A stretch of 64,000 nt of DNA from Lutibacter sp. HS1-25 (GTDB lineage: Bacteria; Bacteroidota; Bacteroidia; Flavobacteriales; Flavobacteriaceae). Below, piece after piece: positions 14,083 through 24,320 of the stretch; position 1 is the stretch's first letter; each line of letters starts with the position of its first letter. The stretch is taken from NCBI RefSeq assembly GCF_004121075.1, contig NZ_RHLN01000137.1, positions 1-64,000 on the forward strand. The letters run 5' to 3'. The notes beneath the pieces were generated by a model. The model was not told where the DNA came from and searched no databases. It was given only the letters and a program-made list of their open reading frames with translations. Position numbers and translations under genes: made by a program.

Positions 14083-16326
14083 ATGTTAGAAAAGGCAATT
14101 AGGTTTTTTAGAAGTTTGGATTTTTTGAAAGGAGCGGTGATGGCTATAGCTATGCTTATTCCTATTTTTTATAGTGTATATGTATTAAATAATATTCATA
14201 TTGGTTTTAGCATAGCACTTGGTGTATTGTTTTGTTCACCTACTGATGTGCCAGGAAGTACGAGGCACGTTTTTTTTGGAATATTAGTCGCTATATTTTT
14301 ATCGTTTGGTTTAACCTTATTAATAGGTTCTATTGCGACTTACTTTTGGTTGCTAATGCCAGTTTTAGGTATTTCGGTATTTTTGGTATCCTATGTTTCT
14401 GTTTTTGGATTTAGAGCTTCACAAATTACTTTTGTAGGATTGTTAGCCATTGTTTTGAGCTTTACAAGAGATTATACGGAAGAAAGTTTGTTGGAACATG
14501 CCTTGTTAATTGCTTTAGGTGGTTTTTGGTATTTATTACTTACTTATTTAAAAATATTGATTTTTCCTAAATTTCAAATGGATCAGTTGTTTGTAAAAAC
14601 GATTGAAAAAACGTCTGATTTTTTAAAAATACGTTCTGAATTGTTGATTACCACTGAAAATAGGGGTGATTTGTATAAAAAAATATTCGATCTACAATTT
14701 GAAATAAATGAATTACACGAAACAATACGAGAAATTATTTTAACAGAAAGAAGCAAGTCTGGTTTTTCAAATAAAACAAGAAGGCAGCAATTGATTTTTT
14801 CTGAATTGGTTGATATTTTAGAACTTGCCATAGCCAATACGGTTGATTATGAGAAATTTGATGTGGTTTTTGAAAAACATAAAGAAATAGTTGAAGAATT
14901 TCAAAAGTTAATTCTAGAGATGTCAAATCAATTGCATCATATTGCCAGAGCAATTAGAAAAGAAGAAAAACTACAAGCAAATACTAAAATTCCTGAAATT
15001 TTAAAAAACATAAGTCGTAGCATAGATCTTTACCGAATTTTAGTAGGAATGCCAAAAGCTAGAGTAGGGACTTTAATGCTTTTAAATTTTAAAAACTATC
15101 AAGAAAAACAGGCTCAAAATATTGTTTCAATTGAACGTGTTTTAAATAATTATAAGCAAAGCGATAAGATTTTAAGCCATAGAGATGCCAGTCGTTTTAT
15201 TACACCTCAAGATTACGATTTTAAAAAACTAACCGAAAATTTTAGTTTTAATTCTCCAATTTTTAAACATTCGTTGCGTTTAACTTTGGTTGTTATTATT
15301 GGGTATGTTATTGGAGAACAATTGTCCATGCAAAACCCATATTGGATTTTAATTACCATTGCAGTAATTATGCGTCCTAGTTTTGGGTTGACAAAATCAC
15401 GTACAATTCACCGTGTTTTAGGGACTTTAATTGGTGCTTTTATTGCTACAATTGTAATTTTAGTGACGCAAAATACGGTGGTATATGCAACTATTGCGGT
15501 TATCTCTTTACCGATGGCTTTTTCGTTAATACAGTTAAATTATAGAAATGCAGCAGTATTTATTACCTTAAATATTGTTTTTTTATATGCAATTTTTGAA
15601 CCCAATATTTTATCGGTTATACAGTTTAGAATTATTGATACTTTAATTGGAGCAACTTTGTCGTTTTTGGCAATGTATTTTTTATTTCCGTCTTGGCAGG
15701 TCGAACAAATTCACGAATATTTTAGCAAAGCCATAAAATCTAATGAAGATTTTTTAAAAGAAATTTCATTGTTTTATCACAAAAAGGGTTCAATATCAAC
15801 AAAGTATAAATTGATGAGAAAAGAAGCATTTTTAAATATTGCAGAATTAAATGCTGTTTTTCAAAGGTTAAATCAAGATCCTAAATCCAAACAGGTAGAA
15901 CTTTCAACTATTTATGAAATTACAGTTTTTAACAACACCTTTTTATCATCTCTTACTTCATTAGGAACTTTTATTAGAAATAATAATACTTCGGCTGTAC
16001 CAGCAGAATTTGATGTTTTTGTGAATAATATTTGTTTAAATCTTCAGCAAGCAATCAATTTGTTGGAAAATACTAAGATTGAAACAGTTGATTTGAATTT
16101 AGATATTGATAAAGCTGAAAATAGTTACCAAAAGGCCTTTATGAAATTGTCTGATAAAAGAGATGAAGAAATCGCTTCAGGTTTGGAACACTCTGTAGAA
16201 ACAGGAGCACAATTAAAAGAAACTTTATTGGTTTCTGAACAATTGAAATGGTTGAATAATTTGTCTGGAAAAATAATTACAGCTGTAAAAAAGTACAAAT
16301 CAAGAGTTGAAGAGTTGGAAAATTAA
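14083..16326 (+). CDS. FUSC/YccS-family inner-membrane protein
   Basis: A 747-residue protein with two membrane clusters. The first covers about residues 15-165 (KGAVMAIAMLIPIFYSVYVL and later segments). The second covers about 385-545 and contains the FUSC_2 signature MQNPYWILITIAVIMRPSFG. The regions between and after are soluble, helical and rich in charged residues, as in YccS/YhfK proteins. The family is assigned to aromatic-acid or small-molecule efflux by similarity, but substrates are mostly unknown. No membrane-fusion or outer-membrane partner is adjacent. It converges on the outer-membrane barrel gene. Confidence 0.88.
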   Translation: MLEKAIRFFRSLDFLKGAVMAIAMLIPIFYSVYVLNNIHIGFSIALGVLFCSPTDVPGSTRHVFFGILVAIFLSFGLTLLIGSIATYFWLLMPVLGISVFLVSYVSVFGFRASQITFVGLLAIVLSFTRDYTEESLLEHALLIALGGFWYLLLTYLKILIFPKFQMDQLFVKTIEKTSDFLKIRSELLITTENRGDLYKKIFDLQFEINELHETIREIILTERSKSGFSNKTRRQQLIFSELVDILELAIANTVDYEKFDVVFEKHKEIVEEFQKLILEMSNQLHHIARAIRKEEKLQANTKIPEILKNISRSIDLYRILVGMPKARVGTLMLLNFKNYQEKQAQNIVSIERVLNNYKQSDKILSHRDASRFITPQDYDFKKLTENFSFNSPIFKHSLRLTLVVIIGYVIGEQLSMQNPYWILITIAVIMRPSFGLTKSRTIHRVLGTLIGAFIATIVILVTQNTVVYATIAVISLPMAFSLIQLNYRNAAVFITLNIVFLYAIFEPNILSVIQFRIIDTLIGATLSFLAMYFLFPSWQVEQIHEYFSKAIKSNEDFLKEISLFYHKKGSISTKYKLMRKEAFLNIAELNAVFQRLNQDPKSKQVELSTIYEITVFNNTFLSSLTSLGTFIRNNNTSAVPAEFDVFVNNICLNLQQAINLLENTKIETVDLNLDIDKAENSYQKAFMKLSDKRDEEIASGLEHSVETGAQLKETLLVSEQLKWLNNLSGKIITAVKKYKSRVEELEN

Positions 16327-16380
16327 CGCTTTAACTCTTGATTTTTTTTAAATTTTAAGCACTATTTATTGCGCTAAATA

Positions 16381-18111
16381 TTACAAATTAAACTTGTAAA
16401 TAACACCTCCCAATACTTGTAAAGATTGCACAGGATAATTTACAAAACGGTTGTAACTATTGCCAACGGCATTGTTTACACGGGCAAAAGCGGCCAATTG
16501 TTTAGTAAAATTGTAACCCGCATTTAAATTTAAATCTACGTAAGAATTATTGGTTACAATTGAGCCATTTTCGGGTGATTGATTGTAAGGAATTACAAAA
16601 TCTTTTGTGTTGCCATTAAAAAATAGTTGCGCACCTGCAAACCAATTTTTCGCATTGTATTTTGCAAGTACACTGGCTTTAATTTCAGGTAAATTCCAAG
16701 CTTCGGGTTGATTTGTTGTATTGTAATTTGCATAATTAAAACTACCTGTTAGTTGAAATTCTTTTGAAAAATCAACATTTATTTCGCCATAAACTTGTAT
16801 GGTTTTTACATCGTCATAAATTACGCTAAACGAATTTCCTGCTTCATAAGCTTTATCAACAGCAAGTAATCCATCTGTAAGAATTTGGTTTTGAATGTAC
16901 AGCGGTTTGTTGTTTTCATTGCCATAACTTGCGCTAAAGTTGTAACCAATATTAGAAGCAAGTTTTCCTTTAAGACCTGCAAAAGCATTGTATTGTTGGT
17001 CGGTTTGTAAAATATTTAAAGTAGGTGAAACAAAAGGATTTTCGGCTGTAAAATTATTATAAGTATTTTGAACTAAATCTCCGGTAACACCAGCTGTTAC
17101 AATAAAAATATCTTCAATTAATTGGTATGAAGCTATTATGTTTGGATAAATTTTAAATGAATTGTTGTTATTTTCAAAATCAAAAGTATAATACAATTTT
17201 GCGCCAATGTTAATGCTTAAATCATCTGTTAGTATTTCATAATTAGGGTCAATTCCAAAATTTAAAAAACTGTATTTTAAGTCATCAGGTGAACCGTAAT
17301 TTTGTTTGAATTTTCCTGCTAAAAAATCGATTAAAACACCACCTTTTAAAAAATTATCGGCAATAAGGTATTCAAAATTTGGGTTGATGTTAAAGCGAAA
17401 TTCATTGCTATCGTAATAATCGTTAAAGCCAGTTATTTTAACGGTTCCTTCTTTAAAAATAGTGTTGTCAAAAACAATATTTCCACCTAAATTAATAGCG
17501 GTATAAACTTGTTTTTCATCAATAGTATTTATTATATTTTCGTCAAAAACAATATGAGATGGCAAACCATAATAATTATAACGCTGTCTGTTATAGCCTA
17601 AATCTGCTTTCCAATTAAAATCGCGTTCAAATTGTTTGTAAAAAAGCTCGACTTTTGTTTTCGAAAAATTGTCATCTAAAATAACATCTTTAATATCACC
17701 TTGAGAAGAAAGATAGTTTATAAGTACACCAAAATCATTGTATTTAGCATCTCCTGCGTGCACAAAAGCTTCAAATACAGGTGTTGTATAATTCCCAAAA
17801 CCAGCTAAAACATAATTGTCGTACAATTTTTCTTTTGGTGCTTTTACCAATCCTTGTGCTTTTCCTTTTGAAGGTGTAAAAGTAGATGCTACAGGAACAG
17901 AAAAAAAGTTATAAGTAACAGTTTCTTTTTGAAAACTATTTGAAGGGTCAATCTCTGGATTTGACACAATTTTAAAAGCATCAGAAATTGTTGGAGTGTA
18001 AGGTTTTACTACCGAAATTTCTTCAGTTTTTAGGGTGTCTATTTTAGTTGTTTGAGAAAAAGTAAATCCAGTAACTAAAATTAAAAGTGATGATATAGAG
18101 AGCTTTCGCAT
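16381..18111 (-). CDS. Outer-membrane beta-barrel protein (TonB-receptor-like), partner of the TPR gene
   Basis: A 576-residue exported protein starting MRKLSISSLLILVTGFTFSQ. A short conserved N-terminal stretch (EEISVVKPYTPTISDAFKI) is followed by alternating aromatic-rich strands (NYVLAGFGNYTTPVFEAFVH, KVELFYKQFERDFNWKADLGYN, KNWFAGAQLFFNGN) ending VLGGVIYKFNL. The terminal Phe-rich strand and the pattern fit an outer-membrane barrel. I see no proper TonB box or plug domain, so 'receptor' is uncertain. I chose the ATG at 18111, where a signal peptide begins, over one 17 codons upstream. It is cotranscribed with the TPR gene just upstream. Confidence 0.8.
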   Translation of the reverse strand: MRKLSISSLLILVTGFTFSQTTKIDTLKTEEISVVKPYTPTISDAFKIVSNPEIDPSNSFQKETVTYNFFSVPVASTFTPSKGKAQGLVKAPKEKLYDNYVLAGFGNYTTPVFEAFVHAGDAKYNDFGVLINYLSSQGDIKDVILDDNFSKTKVELFYKQFERDFNWKADLGYNRQRYNYYGLPSHIVFDENIINTIDEKQVYTAINLGGNIVFDNTIFKEGTVKITGFNDYYDSNEFRFNINPNFEYLIADNFLKGGVLIDFLAGKFKQNYGSPDDLKYSFLNFGIDPNYEILTDDLSINIGAKLYYTFDFENNNNSFKIYPNIIASYQLIEDIFIVTAGVTGDLVQNTYNNFTAENPFVSPTLNILQTDQQYNAFAGLKGKLASNIGYNFSASYGNENNKPLYIQNQILTDGLLAVDKAYEAGNSFSVIYDDVKTIQVYGEINVDFSKEFQLTGSFNYANYNTTNQPEAWNLPEIKASVLAKYNAKNWFAGAQLFFNGNTKDFVIPYNQSPENGSIVTNNSYVDLNLNAGYNFTKQLAAFARVNNAVGNSYNRFVNYPVQSLQVLGGVIYKFNL

Positions 18112-18169
18112 TTTTTTAAGTTTTTGAATGTTTAAAAGTTGAATTGAAATTTTAGGTTGCAATTCGAAA

Positions 18170-21100
18170 TTAATTTTGAACAGATTCGTTTGTTTTTGCT
18201 TCTTCGGTTTTAATTGTATTCAATTCGGTAGTGGCTTCTTCAATTACATCTTTAAATTGGGTAAAGTTTTTCAAAACACTTTCTAAAATATAAGTCGCCT
18301 GAAAAGCATCATCTAATTCGTAATAATTTTTAGCCATTACAATTAAACCCTTGGCAGCCCAATATTTATAAGCGGCAAAATCTGCTGCAATGGTTTGCAC
18401 AATTTCGTTAGAAACACGGTAGCTACCATCTTTGTTTTCAAAATATGCGTTGTAATAAAGGGCCTCAGCTTTTAACTCACCTGAAGCAATTTTTCCAACT
18501 TCTACATAAGCCGTTCTTGCTTTTGTTTCATTGTTTGTTTTTATAGCAGAATGCGCAATAATGATATGAGCATCTGATTTAATATTGGCATCCAATTTTG
18601 GATTTTGTAAAATTAAATCGGCATAAGAAACTGCTTTTTGGTATTTTTTTTCTTCGTAATAACCTTTCATTAAATTAGATTGAGCAAAAATGATATTTTG
18701 TGGTAAACGGGCACTGGTTTCTAAACGTTCTAATAAAGGTATTGCGGCTTGCCAATTGTTGGTTTCTAAATAAACAACCGACAATCTTTCTAAAGCTGTT
18801 TCGGTAAATTCGTTGGCATCTTGATTTGTTACAAAAGTGTAATATGGAATGGTTTTAACTTGTTGATTGTCTGAGAATAAAGACTGCGCTAAATAAAAAT
18901 TAGCTTTTAATACATGGATACCCTTTGGAAAATTTTCTAAATATTTTTCAAAATTTTGAATGGCTTTTTTAGAATTATTTTGAAGGTATTGTTTTTCGGC
19001 AGATTCATACATGTCATTATCCAATTCGGCATCAGAAACATTTACAAAATCAATTGTTTTTACCCAAGTAGCATATTCATCAACACGACCTAAATCAACA
19101 TAAATCTGACGAATATTTTTAACAGCCTGATTGGCTTCTGCAGTATTTGGAAAACGGTTTACAACTGTTTTATAATTTGTTAAAGCTTCATTGTTTTTAT
19201 CAGTATTGTAATAAATCAATCCCTTTTTAAGCAATGCTTTTGAAACAAGTGTGCTTTGGTTGTGGTTGGTAATTAAGTAGTTAAAATTTTCTAAAGCCAG
19301 TTTGTTGTTATTTATTTTGATGTATGAATTTCCTAAAACATAATAAGCATCATCACGATAAATAGATTTCTTGTGGGTTTTTAAAAATAAATTAAGTTCT
19401 TTTATTTTTTCATTTTCATTACCGGTTAATCCGTAACAAATTGCTTTTTGAAACTGCGCATAATCGGCATCAATTCCGTTAGTTTTTAAAGCGTTGTTGT
19501 AATATTCAATGGCACTTTTGTAATTACTTTCAACAAAATAACTGTCGGCAATACGCAAATAACTGTCATTTTTTTTCACAAGATCATTGCTGTTTTTTTG
19601 AAGATACAATTTAAATGCATTAATAGCCTGAGGATACTCTTTGTGTTTAAAATAAGCATAAGCCAAGTTGTAATTTAACACTTCAAAATTAGGTGTTTTT
19701 GACGCGTAAGAATTTGATGAGAATGCTTTAAAATCGCTGATAGCGCCAGCAAAATTCTCCAATCTATAATTAGATTCACCTTTCCAAAAAGTAGCTTCAG
19801 CAGTAATTAAACCATCAGCAGAAACAGTTAGTGAATTTTCAAAATTTTCTTTTGCCAAGTCATATTTAGCATCATTAAAAAACGCTAGACCTTGGTAAAA
19901 AGAGACTTTTTGATACAAAGCTTGCTCTTTGTTCGATTTTTTTCCTTTTAAATAATCTAGTGCGCCTTCATAATTTTTTGATGTTATGTAGCTGCTAATA
20001 ATTAAATCGTTGATCTCAGTTTTGTTAGGTGAATTTGGATATAAACTTAAATATTCGTTCAAAACTTCAGGCACACTTTTATAAGGATTCCCAATTTCAT
20101 AACTTAATTTGGCATAATTTAACCAAGCATCTTTCTGAATTTCAGGTTCAAAAGGCATTTGAGCTGCATTTCTAAAAGCATTTAGAGCAGCTTGTTTTTC
20201 GGCCAATTCTAAATAACATTCAGCCAAATGATAGTACGCATTTTGAGCCACAATATTGTTACCGTCAATAATTTTATTAAAATTACTAATGGCATTTTTA
20301 AAGTTGTTTTGTTTGTAATAAGCGTAGCCTAAAAAGTAATAATCGGTATTGTTAAACTTGCCACTTTTGCCTTTGTAATTAATTAAATACGGAATTGCTT
20401 CTTCGTATTTTTGAAGATTAAAATAGCTTTCGCCAATAATTTTTGAAATTTCAGAGTGTTCAATGCCTCTCGATTTTTCTAAAATTGGTAAGCCATAGTC
20501 AATCGCTTTTTGAAAATTTCCGAGTTTAAAATTCATATCAGCTAAATAATATGAAACATCGGTTTTAAACGATTTGTTATTTTCAACTTCACTCAAATAC
20601 TTGCCTGCAGTATCATAATCGTCTTGGTTATAAGCAATAAAACCATAATAATATTTGGCTTGCGCACCATAGATTTGCGAATCTAAAAGCAGCAAGAAAT
20701 ACGATTTTGCACCTGCGTAGTTTTTAACTGAAAATAACGAATAGCCGTAATTAAAGTTAAAAGTTTCCTCTTGTTTTAAGGTTAAGTTTGTAGTGTTTAC
20801 TTTTGCGTACCATTTGGCTGCATATGCGTAACTACCTGTATTAAAGTAATAATTGGCAACATCTATAAAAGCGCTGTTTCTTTTGGTACTTGTTGGATAA
20901 TTATCAACAAATTGTTGCATTAACTCGTCGGCATTTGGCTGTCCTAGTCGTACAGCACAGTTAGCTGCATAATACGCGCAATTAGCTTTTAGTTCAGAAG
21001 CATTGTTATACTTAGATTTAATTTGGTCAAATTGTTGCTGAGCGGCAACATAAGATTTGTTTTGATACAGCAACAATGCGTGGTTATAGTCTGCAAGTGT

Positions 21101-21187
21101 ATTGGTGTAAATAGCTGTTTCTTGTGCTGATATAAAGTTAGTTATTAAAAAAATAACGAATGGTAAAACAATTTTTTTGTAATTCAT
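18170..21187 (-). CDS. Large exported tetratricopeptide-repeat protein
   Basis: A 1005-residue protein with signal peptide MNYKKIVLPFVIFLITNFISA and no lipobox. Almost the whole length consists of TPR-like helical pairs, for example YEEAIPYLINYKGK, FKNAISNFNKIIDG, YPQAINAFKLYLQKN and KLALENFNYLITNH. The family appears in flavobacteria next to an outer-membrane barrel gene, as here (8-59 bp apart depending on the barrel's start). A scaffold in the periplasm for an outer-membrane complex is the natural inference. The C terminus (EEAKTNESVQN) is short and polar, with no T9SS domain. Confidence 0.85.
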   Translation of the reverse strand: MNYKKIVLPFVIFLITNFISAQETAIYTNTLADYNHALLLYQNKSYVAAQQQFDQIKSKYNNASELKANCAYYAANCAVRLGQPNADELMQQFVDNYPTSTKRNSAFIDVANYYFNTGSYAYAAKWYAKVNTTNLTLKQEETFNFNYGYSLFSVKNYAGAKSYFLLLLDSQIYGAQAKYYYGFIAYNQDDYDTAGKYLSEVENNKSFKTDVSYYLADMNFKLGNFQKAIDYGLPILEKSRGIEHSEISKIIGESYFNLQKYEEAIPYLINYKGKSGKFNNTDYYFLGYAYYKQNNFKNAISNFNKIIDGNNIVAQNAYYHLAECYLELAEKQAALNAFRNAAQMPFEPEIQKDAWLNYAKLSYEIGNPYKSVPEVLNEYLSLYPNSPNKTEINDLIISSYITSKNYEGALDYLKGKKSNKEQALYQKVSFYQGLAFFNDAKYDLAKENFENSLTVSADGLITAEATFWKGESNYRLENFAGAISDFKAFSSNSYASKTPNFEVLNYNLAYAYFKHKEYPQAINAFKLYLQKNSNDLVKKNDSYLRIADSYFVESNYKSAIEYYNNALKTNGIDADYAQFQKAICYGLTGNENEKIKELNLFLKTHKKSIYRDDAYYVLGNSYIKINNNKLALENFNYLITNHNQSTLVSKALLKKGLIYYNTDKNNEALTNYKTVVNRFPNTAEANQAVKNIRQIYVDLGRVDEYATWVKTIDFVNVSDAELDNDMYESAEKQYLQNNSKKAIQNFEKYLENFPKGIHVLKANFYLAQSLFSDNQQVKTIPYYTFVTNQDANEFTETALERLSVVYLETNNWQAAIPLLERLETSARLPQNIIFAQSNLMKGYYEEKKYQKAVSYADLILQNPKLDANIKSDAHIIIAHSAIKTNNETKARTAYVEVGKIASGELKAEALYYNAYFENKDGSYRVSNEIVQTIAADFAAYKYWAAKGLIVMAKNYYELDDAFQATYILESVLKNFTQFKDVIEEATTELNTIKTEEAKTNESVQN

Positions 21188-21342
21188 TTTGATTAAAATT
21201 GAAAGTTCAATGTTATAATCAAATAACGTATTATTTTCGCGAAATTGTCTTTAAAATGAAATTTTTTATAAACGAGATTTTAACAATTTTAAAAATGAAC
21301 ATCAATATGATAAGAACGCTAATATTATATGTTTATAACCTA

Positions 21343-21373
21343 TTGATTGATTGCTTTTAAATAGTTACTTTTG
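21343..21373 (+). promoter_or_regulatory. ftsE promoter
   Basis: TTG at 21343-21345 and TACTTTTG at 21366-21373 are separated by 20 bp. Transcription would begin near 21380. An in-frame TTG at 21371 lies inside the -7 box and so cannot be the start, leaving the ATG at 21392. Confidence 0.7.
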
Positions 21374-21391
21374 TTAAAAATTCAATATTCA

Positions 21392-22075
21392 ATGTCAAAA
21401 GTAGTCCTTTCTTTAAAAAATGCCGAGATTTTTCAGCGTGAAAATTTAGTTTTATCTAATGTTAATTTACATTTAAATGAAGGTGAATTTGTTTATTTAA
21501 TTGGAAAAACGGGAAGTGGAAAAAGTAGTTTAATGAAAACTTTGTATGGTGATTTGCCTTTAGAAAAAGGTACAGGAAGCATTGCTGGTTTTGATTTAAA
21601 CAATTTAAAAGAAAGTGAAATTCCGTTTTTACGTAGAAAATTGGGTATTGTATTTCAGGATTTTAAATTGTTAAATGATCGAAATGTTTTTGAGAATTTA
21701 AAATTTGTTTTAAAGGCAACAGGTTGGAAAGATGAAGCTAAAATTAAGCTAAAAATAAACGAAGTTTTGTCTAAAGTTGGAATGGAAACTAAAGATTTTA
21801 AAATGCCTTTTCAATTGTCTGGTGGCGAGCAACAGCGTGTTGCAATTGCCAGAGCGTTGTTAAATGACCCCGAATTAATTTTAGCCGATGAGCCAACAGG
21901 AAACCTAGATCCTGCAACTTCTGTTGGTGTAATGAATGTTTTAAAAGAAATTCACAACAGTGGAAAAACCATTTTAATGGCAACCCACGATTATGCCATT
22001 ATTTTAAAATATCCAGGAAAAACAATTAAATGTGAAGGCGGTGAATTGTTTGAAGTTGTACAGCAAAGAGGTTAA
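21392..22075 (+). CDS. ftsE: Cell-division ABC transporter ATPase FtsE
   Basis: A 227-residue ABC ATPase. Walker A is GKTGSGKSS near residue 35, followed by the Q-loop VFQDFKLL, the signature [15 protein letters not shown], Walker [13 protein letters not shown] and the H-loop ATHDY. The order and the [16 protein letters not shown] segment are typical of FtsE. FtsE works with the membrane protein FtsX to control peptidoglycan hydrolases at the septum. No ftsX is adjacent. The gene has its own promoter, which decides the start. Its last bases overlap those of the convergent glycosyltransferase gene by 4 bp. Confidence 0.92.
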   Translation: MSKVVLSLKNAEIFQRENLVLSNVNLHLNEGEFVYLIGKTGSGKSSLMKTLYGDLPLEKGTGSIAGFDLNNLKESEIPFLRRKLGIVFQDFKLLNDRNVFENLKFVLKATGWKDEAKIKLKINEVLSKVGMETKDFKMPFQLSGGEQQRVAIARALLNDPELILADEPTGNLDPATSVGVMNVLKEIHNSGKTILMATHDYAIILKYPGKTIKCEGGELFEVVQQRG

Positions 22076-23187
22076 TAAAATAATTTAATTATTTTTTGAG
22101 CATTTACTGAAGTATCAAAATTGTTAAGGGTGTTTTTTCTTTCAATTATATGATTTTTAGTAAAATCTTCACCTACTATTTCTAAAATTTTTGCTATAAA
22201 TTCTTTTTTTGAATTTGCAATTACACAAAGTTTTTCAAGACCTGTATTTTGAATCATTTTGTTGTTTACCAAACAAAATCTGCCTAAGAATATAGCATTA
22301 ATCAGTTTTAATTTTATTCCTGTAGCTTGAAAAGTTGGTAAAATATTGATGTGAGCATCTCTTATTAATTGATCTAATTCATCATTTGTGGCTAATTTTC
22401 TGAATTCAATATTGTTGAATTTTTTAATAAGATATTCCAACTTAGGATTTGAAAAATCACTAGCTATAATAAATGGAAATGTAGTTTTTGAAAATATTTT
22501 TGTTAAATAAATACAAGCTTTTAGATTGTCTGAAACTCTTAAATCGCCATGATATAGTGCGAAATTTCCTTTTCCAATTTTGGAATTAACATCTGTATGA
22601 TTGTGAAAAGCTGGAACATAAATTGATTTATTAGAAAATATTGAAGCAAAATAATTTTGTTCGCTTGGAGAAATTGATAAGATATAATCAGCCTTATTCA
22701 GAATTTTTTGATATTTAAGAAGTTTTACGCTTTCTAAGTTGAAAAATAATTTTTTAAACTTGTTAGACTCGCTTCTATACAAGCCTTTATAGTAGTTATG
22801 TTCAATATTATGAGCTCTAATTATGACAGTCCTGTTTTTGAATTCTGTTTTTATTAGAGGGAATGTACTGTGGATTCCTTCAAATAAAATTGGATAATTG
22901 TTAGCAAGTAGATTTGTTGTTAGTTCCTTATTTGCTCTTGTTTTTACAATAAATGGTAAAGTTGAAAATATATTTTTGAATTTTGTTTTTCGTTTATAAT
23001 AAAATATTTTTTCGCAATATTTTTCAAGTTCCTTTTGTTCTCCTCTACCATATTCAAAAGTGTGTAATATAATTTTAATTCCTTGAAGATTTAAGGCTTT
23101 TAGTTTATAAAATACATCAATTACTCCGCCATAGTTTGTTGGAAATGGTACATCAAAACTTACAATATTTAGGGTTTTATTAGTCAA
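22072..23187 (-). CDS. Glycosyltransferase, GT-B type
   Basis: A 371-residue protein beginning NIVSFDVPFPTNYGGVIDVFYKLKAL, a GT4-like N-terminal Rossmann start with the glycine loop for the acceptor side. RAHNIEHNYYKGLY and ISPSEQNYF are characteristic of this group. The C-terminal half has FALYHGDLRVSDN and a diminished donor-binding region (INILPTFQATGIKLKLINAIFLG, taking the place of the usual EX7E motif). It acts presumably in the cytoplasm on envelope polysaccharide; donor and acceptor are not readable. It overlaps the upstream glycosyltransferase by 8 bp and ftsE by 4 bp. Confidence 0.85.
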   Translation of the reverse strand: MTNKTLNIVSFDVPFPTNYGGVIDVFYKLKALNLQGIKIILHTFEYGRGEQKELEKYCEKIFYYKRKTKFKNIFSTLPFIVKTRANKELTTNLLANNYPILFEGIHSTFPLIKTEFKNRTVIIRAHNIEHNYYKGLYRSESNKFKKLFFNLESVKLLKYQKILNKADYILSISPSEQNYFASIFSNKSIYVPAFHNHTDVNSKIGKGNFALYHGDLRVSDNLKACIYLTKIFSKTTFPFIIASDFSNPKLEYLIKKFNNIEFRKLATNDELDQLIRDAHINILPTFQATGIKLKLINAIFLGRFCLVNNKMIQNTGLEKLCVIANSKKEFIAKILEIVGEDFTKNHIIERKNTLNNFDTSVNAQKIIKLFY

Positions 23188-24292
23188 TGCTATTAAATAT
23201 TTCCATTAATTTTTTCGATTCGTTTTCCCAATTTAATTCTTTAGCAACTTCTTTTAAGTTTTTACACCATATATTATATTGTTGTTCGTTTAAAAAAATG
23301 TCTTCAACAGTTTTTGCTAATGCTATTGGATTGTGTGAATTTGTAACTATTCCAATGTTTTTATCTAAAATAAGTTTAGAAATAATCTTGGTATTTGAAG
23401 TTAAAATGGGTGTATTAGCCTGTATGTAGTCAAATACTTTATTTGGTGAACTAAGGGTGTAATTTAAATTGGTGTTTTTATCTAATGAAAGTCCTAAATC
23501 GGCTATTTTTGTATATTCCATTAAATTCTCATAAGGCATTTTATCCTTAAAAAAAACTTTGTTAGAAAGTGCTAAATCTTTAACCATTGATTTTAATGTA
23601 GCTATAACATCGCCAGATCCAATAATATACAAAACAAATCCAGTCAAATATTGCATCATTTCAACAGCTTCCTCAGCACCTCTATCGATATTAATTCCTG
23701 ATCCTTGTAAAATAATCATTTTTGATTTTCCTTTTACACTTTCGGCTAAATTTTTGTCTATATTTAAATTGTGGTATAAAGGTGCAATATTTCTAATAAC
23801 CTTTACATTAACCCCGTATTTATCGCTGTAAATTTTAGCAATTTCTTCATTTACAGTATAGGCATATTTTAATTTAGGGAAAATATGTTGTTCAATAAAT
23901 AGCCAAAAATTTTGTTGAAAAGGTCTATAAATCAATTCTGGAACTTCAGTAAAAAGTTCGTGACTATCATAAACCAACTTGGATTTAGAAATTTTACTTG
24001 CCATATAATTTGCAAGTAAGGTATCTAAGTCGTTTGATAATAAAATATCTTTTTTCAAAAAAAGTAGGATAAAAAATAAACGCAAATTATACTCTGCATA
24101 AAACAAAGCACCTTTGTTAAAAAACAATTTAAATCGAAGCGTATTGTAATCTCTTACTAAAGGTTGACTGTTTTTTAATTTTCGTCCAATCAGTAAAATA
24201 TCAAAACCATTGTTAAAAAGTGTTGTACACACTTTATGAACACGTTGGTCGGTTACTAAATCATTTGTTACAGATACTAAGATTCGCTTCAA
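23180..24292 (-). CDS. Glycosyltransferase, family 4-like
   Basis: A 370-residue GT-B enzyme. It begins MKRILVSVTNDLVTDQRVHKVCTTL, a pattern seen in flavobacterial GT4 enzymes. LLSNDLDTLLANYMAS and LVYDSHELFTEVPELIYRP follow. The C-terminal donor domain has ILQGSGINIDRGAEEAVEMM, LYIIGSGDV, and the region YTLSSPNKVFDYIQANTPILTS. It is the first gene of a two-gene unit with the downstream glycosyltransferase, sharing 8 bp. Surface polysaccharide or lipid glycosylation is likely; substrate unknown. Confidence 0.87.
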   Translation of the reverse strand: MKRILVSVTNDLVTDQRVHKVCTTLFNNGFDILLIGRKLKNSQPLVRDYNTLRFKLFFNKGALFYAEYNLRLFFILLFLKKDILLSNDLDTLLANYMASKISKSKLVYDSHELFTEVPELIYRPFQQNFWLFIEQHIFPKLKYAYTVNEEIAKIYSDKYGVNVKVIRNIAPLYHNLNIDKNLAESVKGKSKMIILQGSGINIDRGAEEAVEMMQYLTGFVLYIIGSGDVIATLKSMVKDLALSNKVFFKDKMPYENLMEYTKIADLGLSLDKNTNLNYTLSSPNKVFDYIQANTPILTSNTKIISKLILDKNIGIVTNSHNPIALAKTVEDIFLNEQQYNIWCKNLKEVAKELNWENESKKLMEIFNSID

Positions 24293-24320
24293 AAGTTGTA
24301 TTTTTTTGCAAATTATGAAA

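Noticed and set aside
21371-21391. TTG upstream start for FtsE
   Set aside because: The TTG overlaps the promoter -7 box TACTTTTG (21366-21373) and so would not be transcribed.
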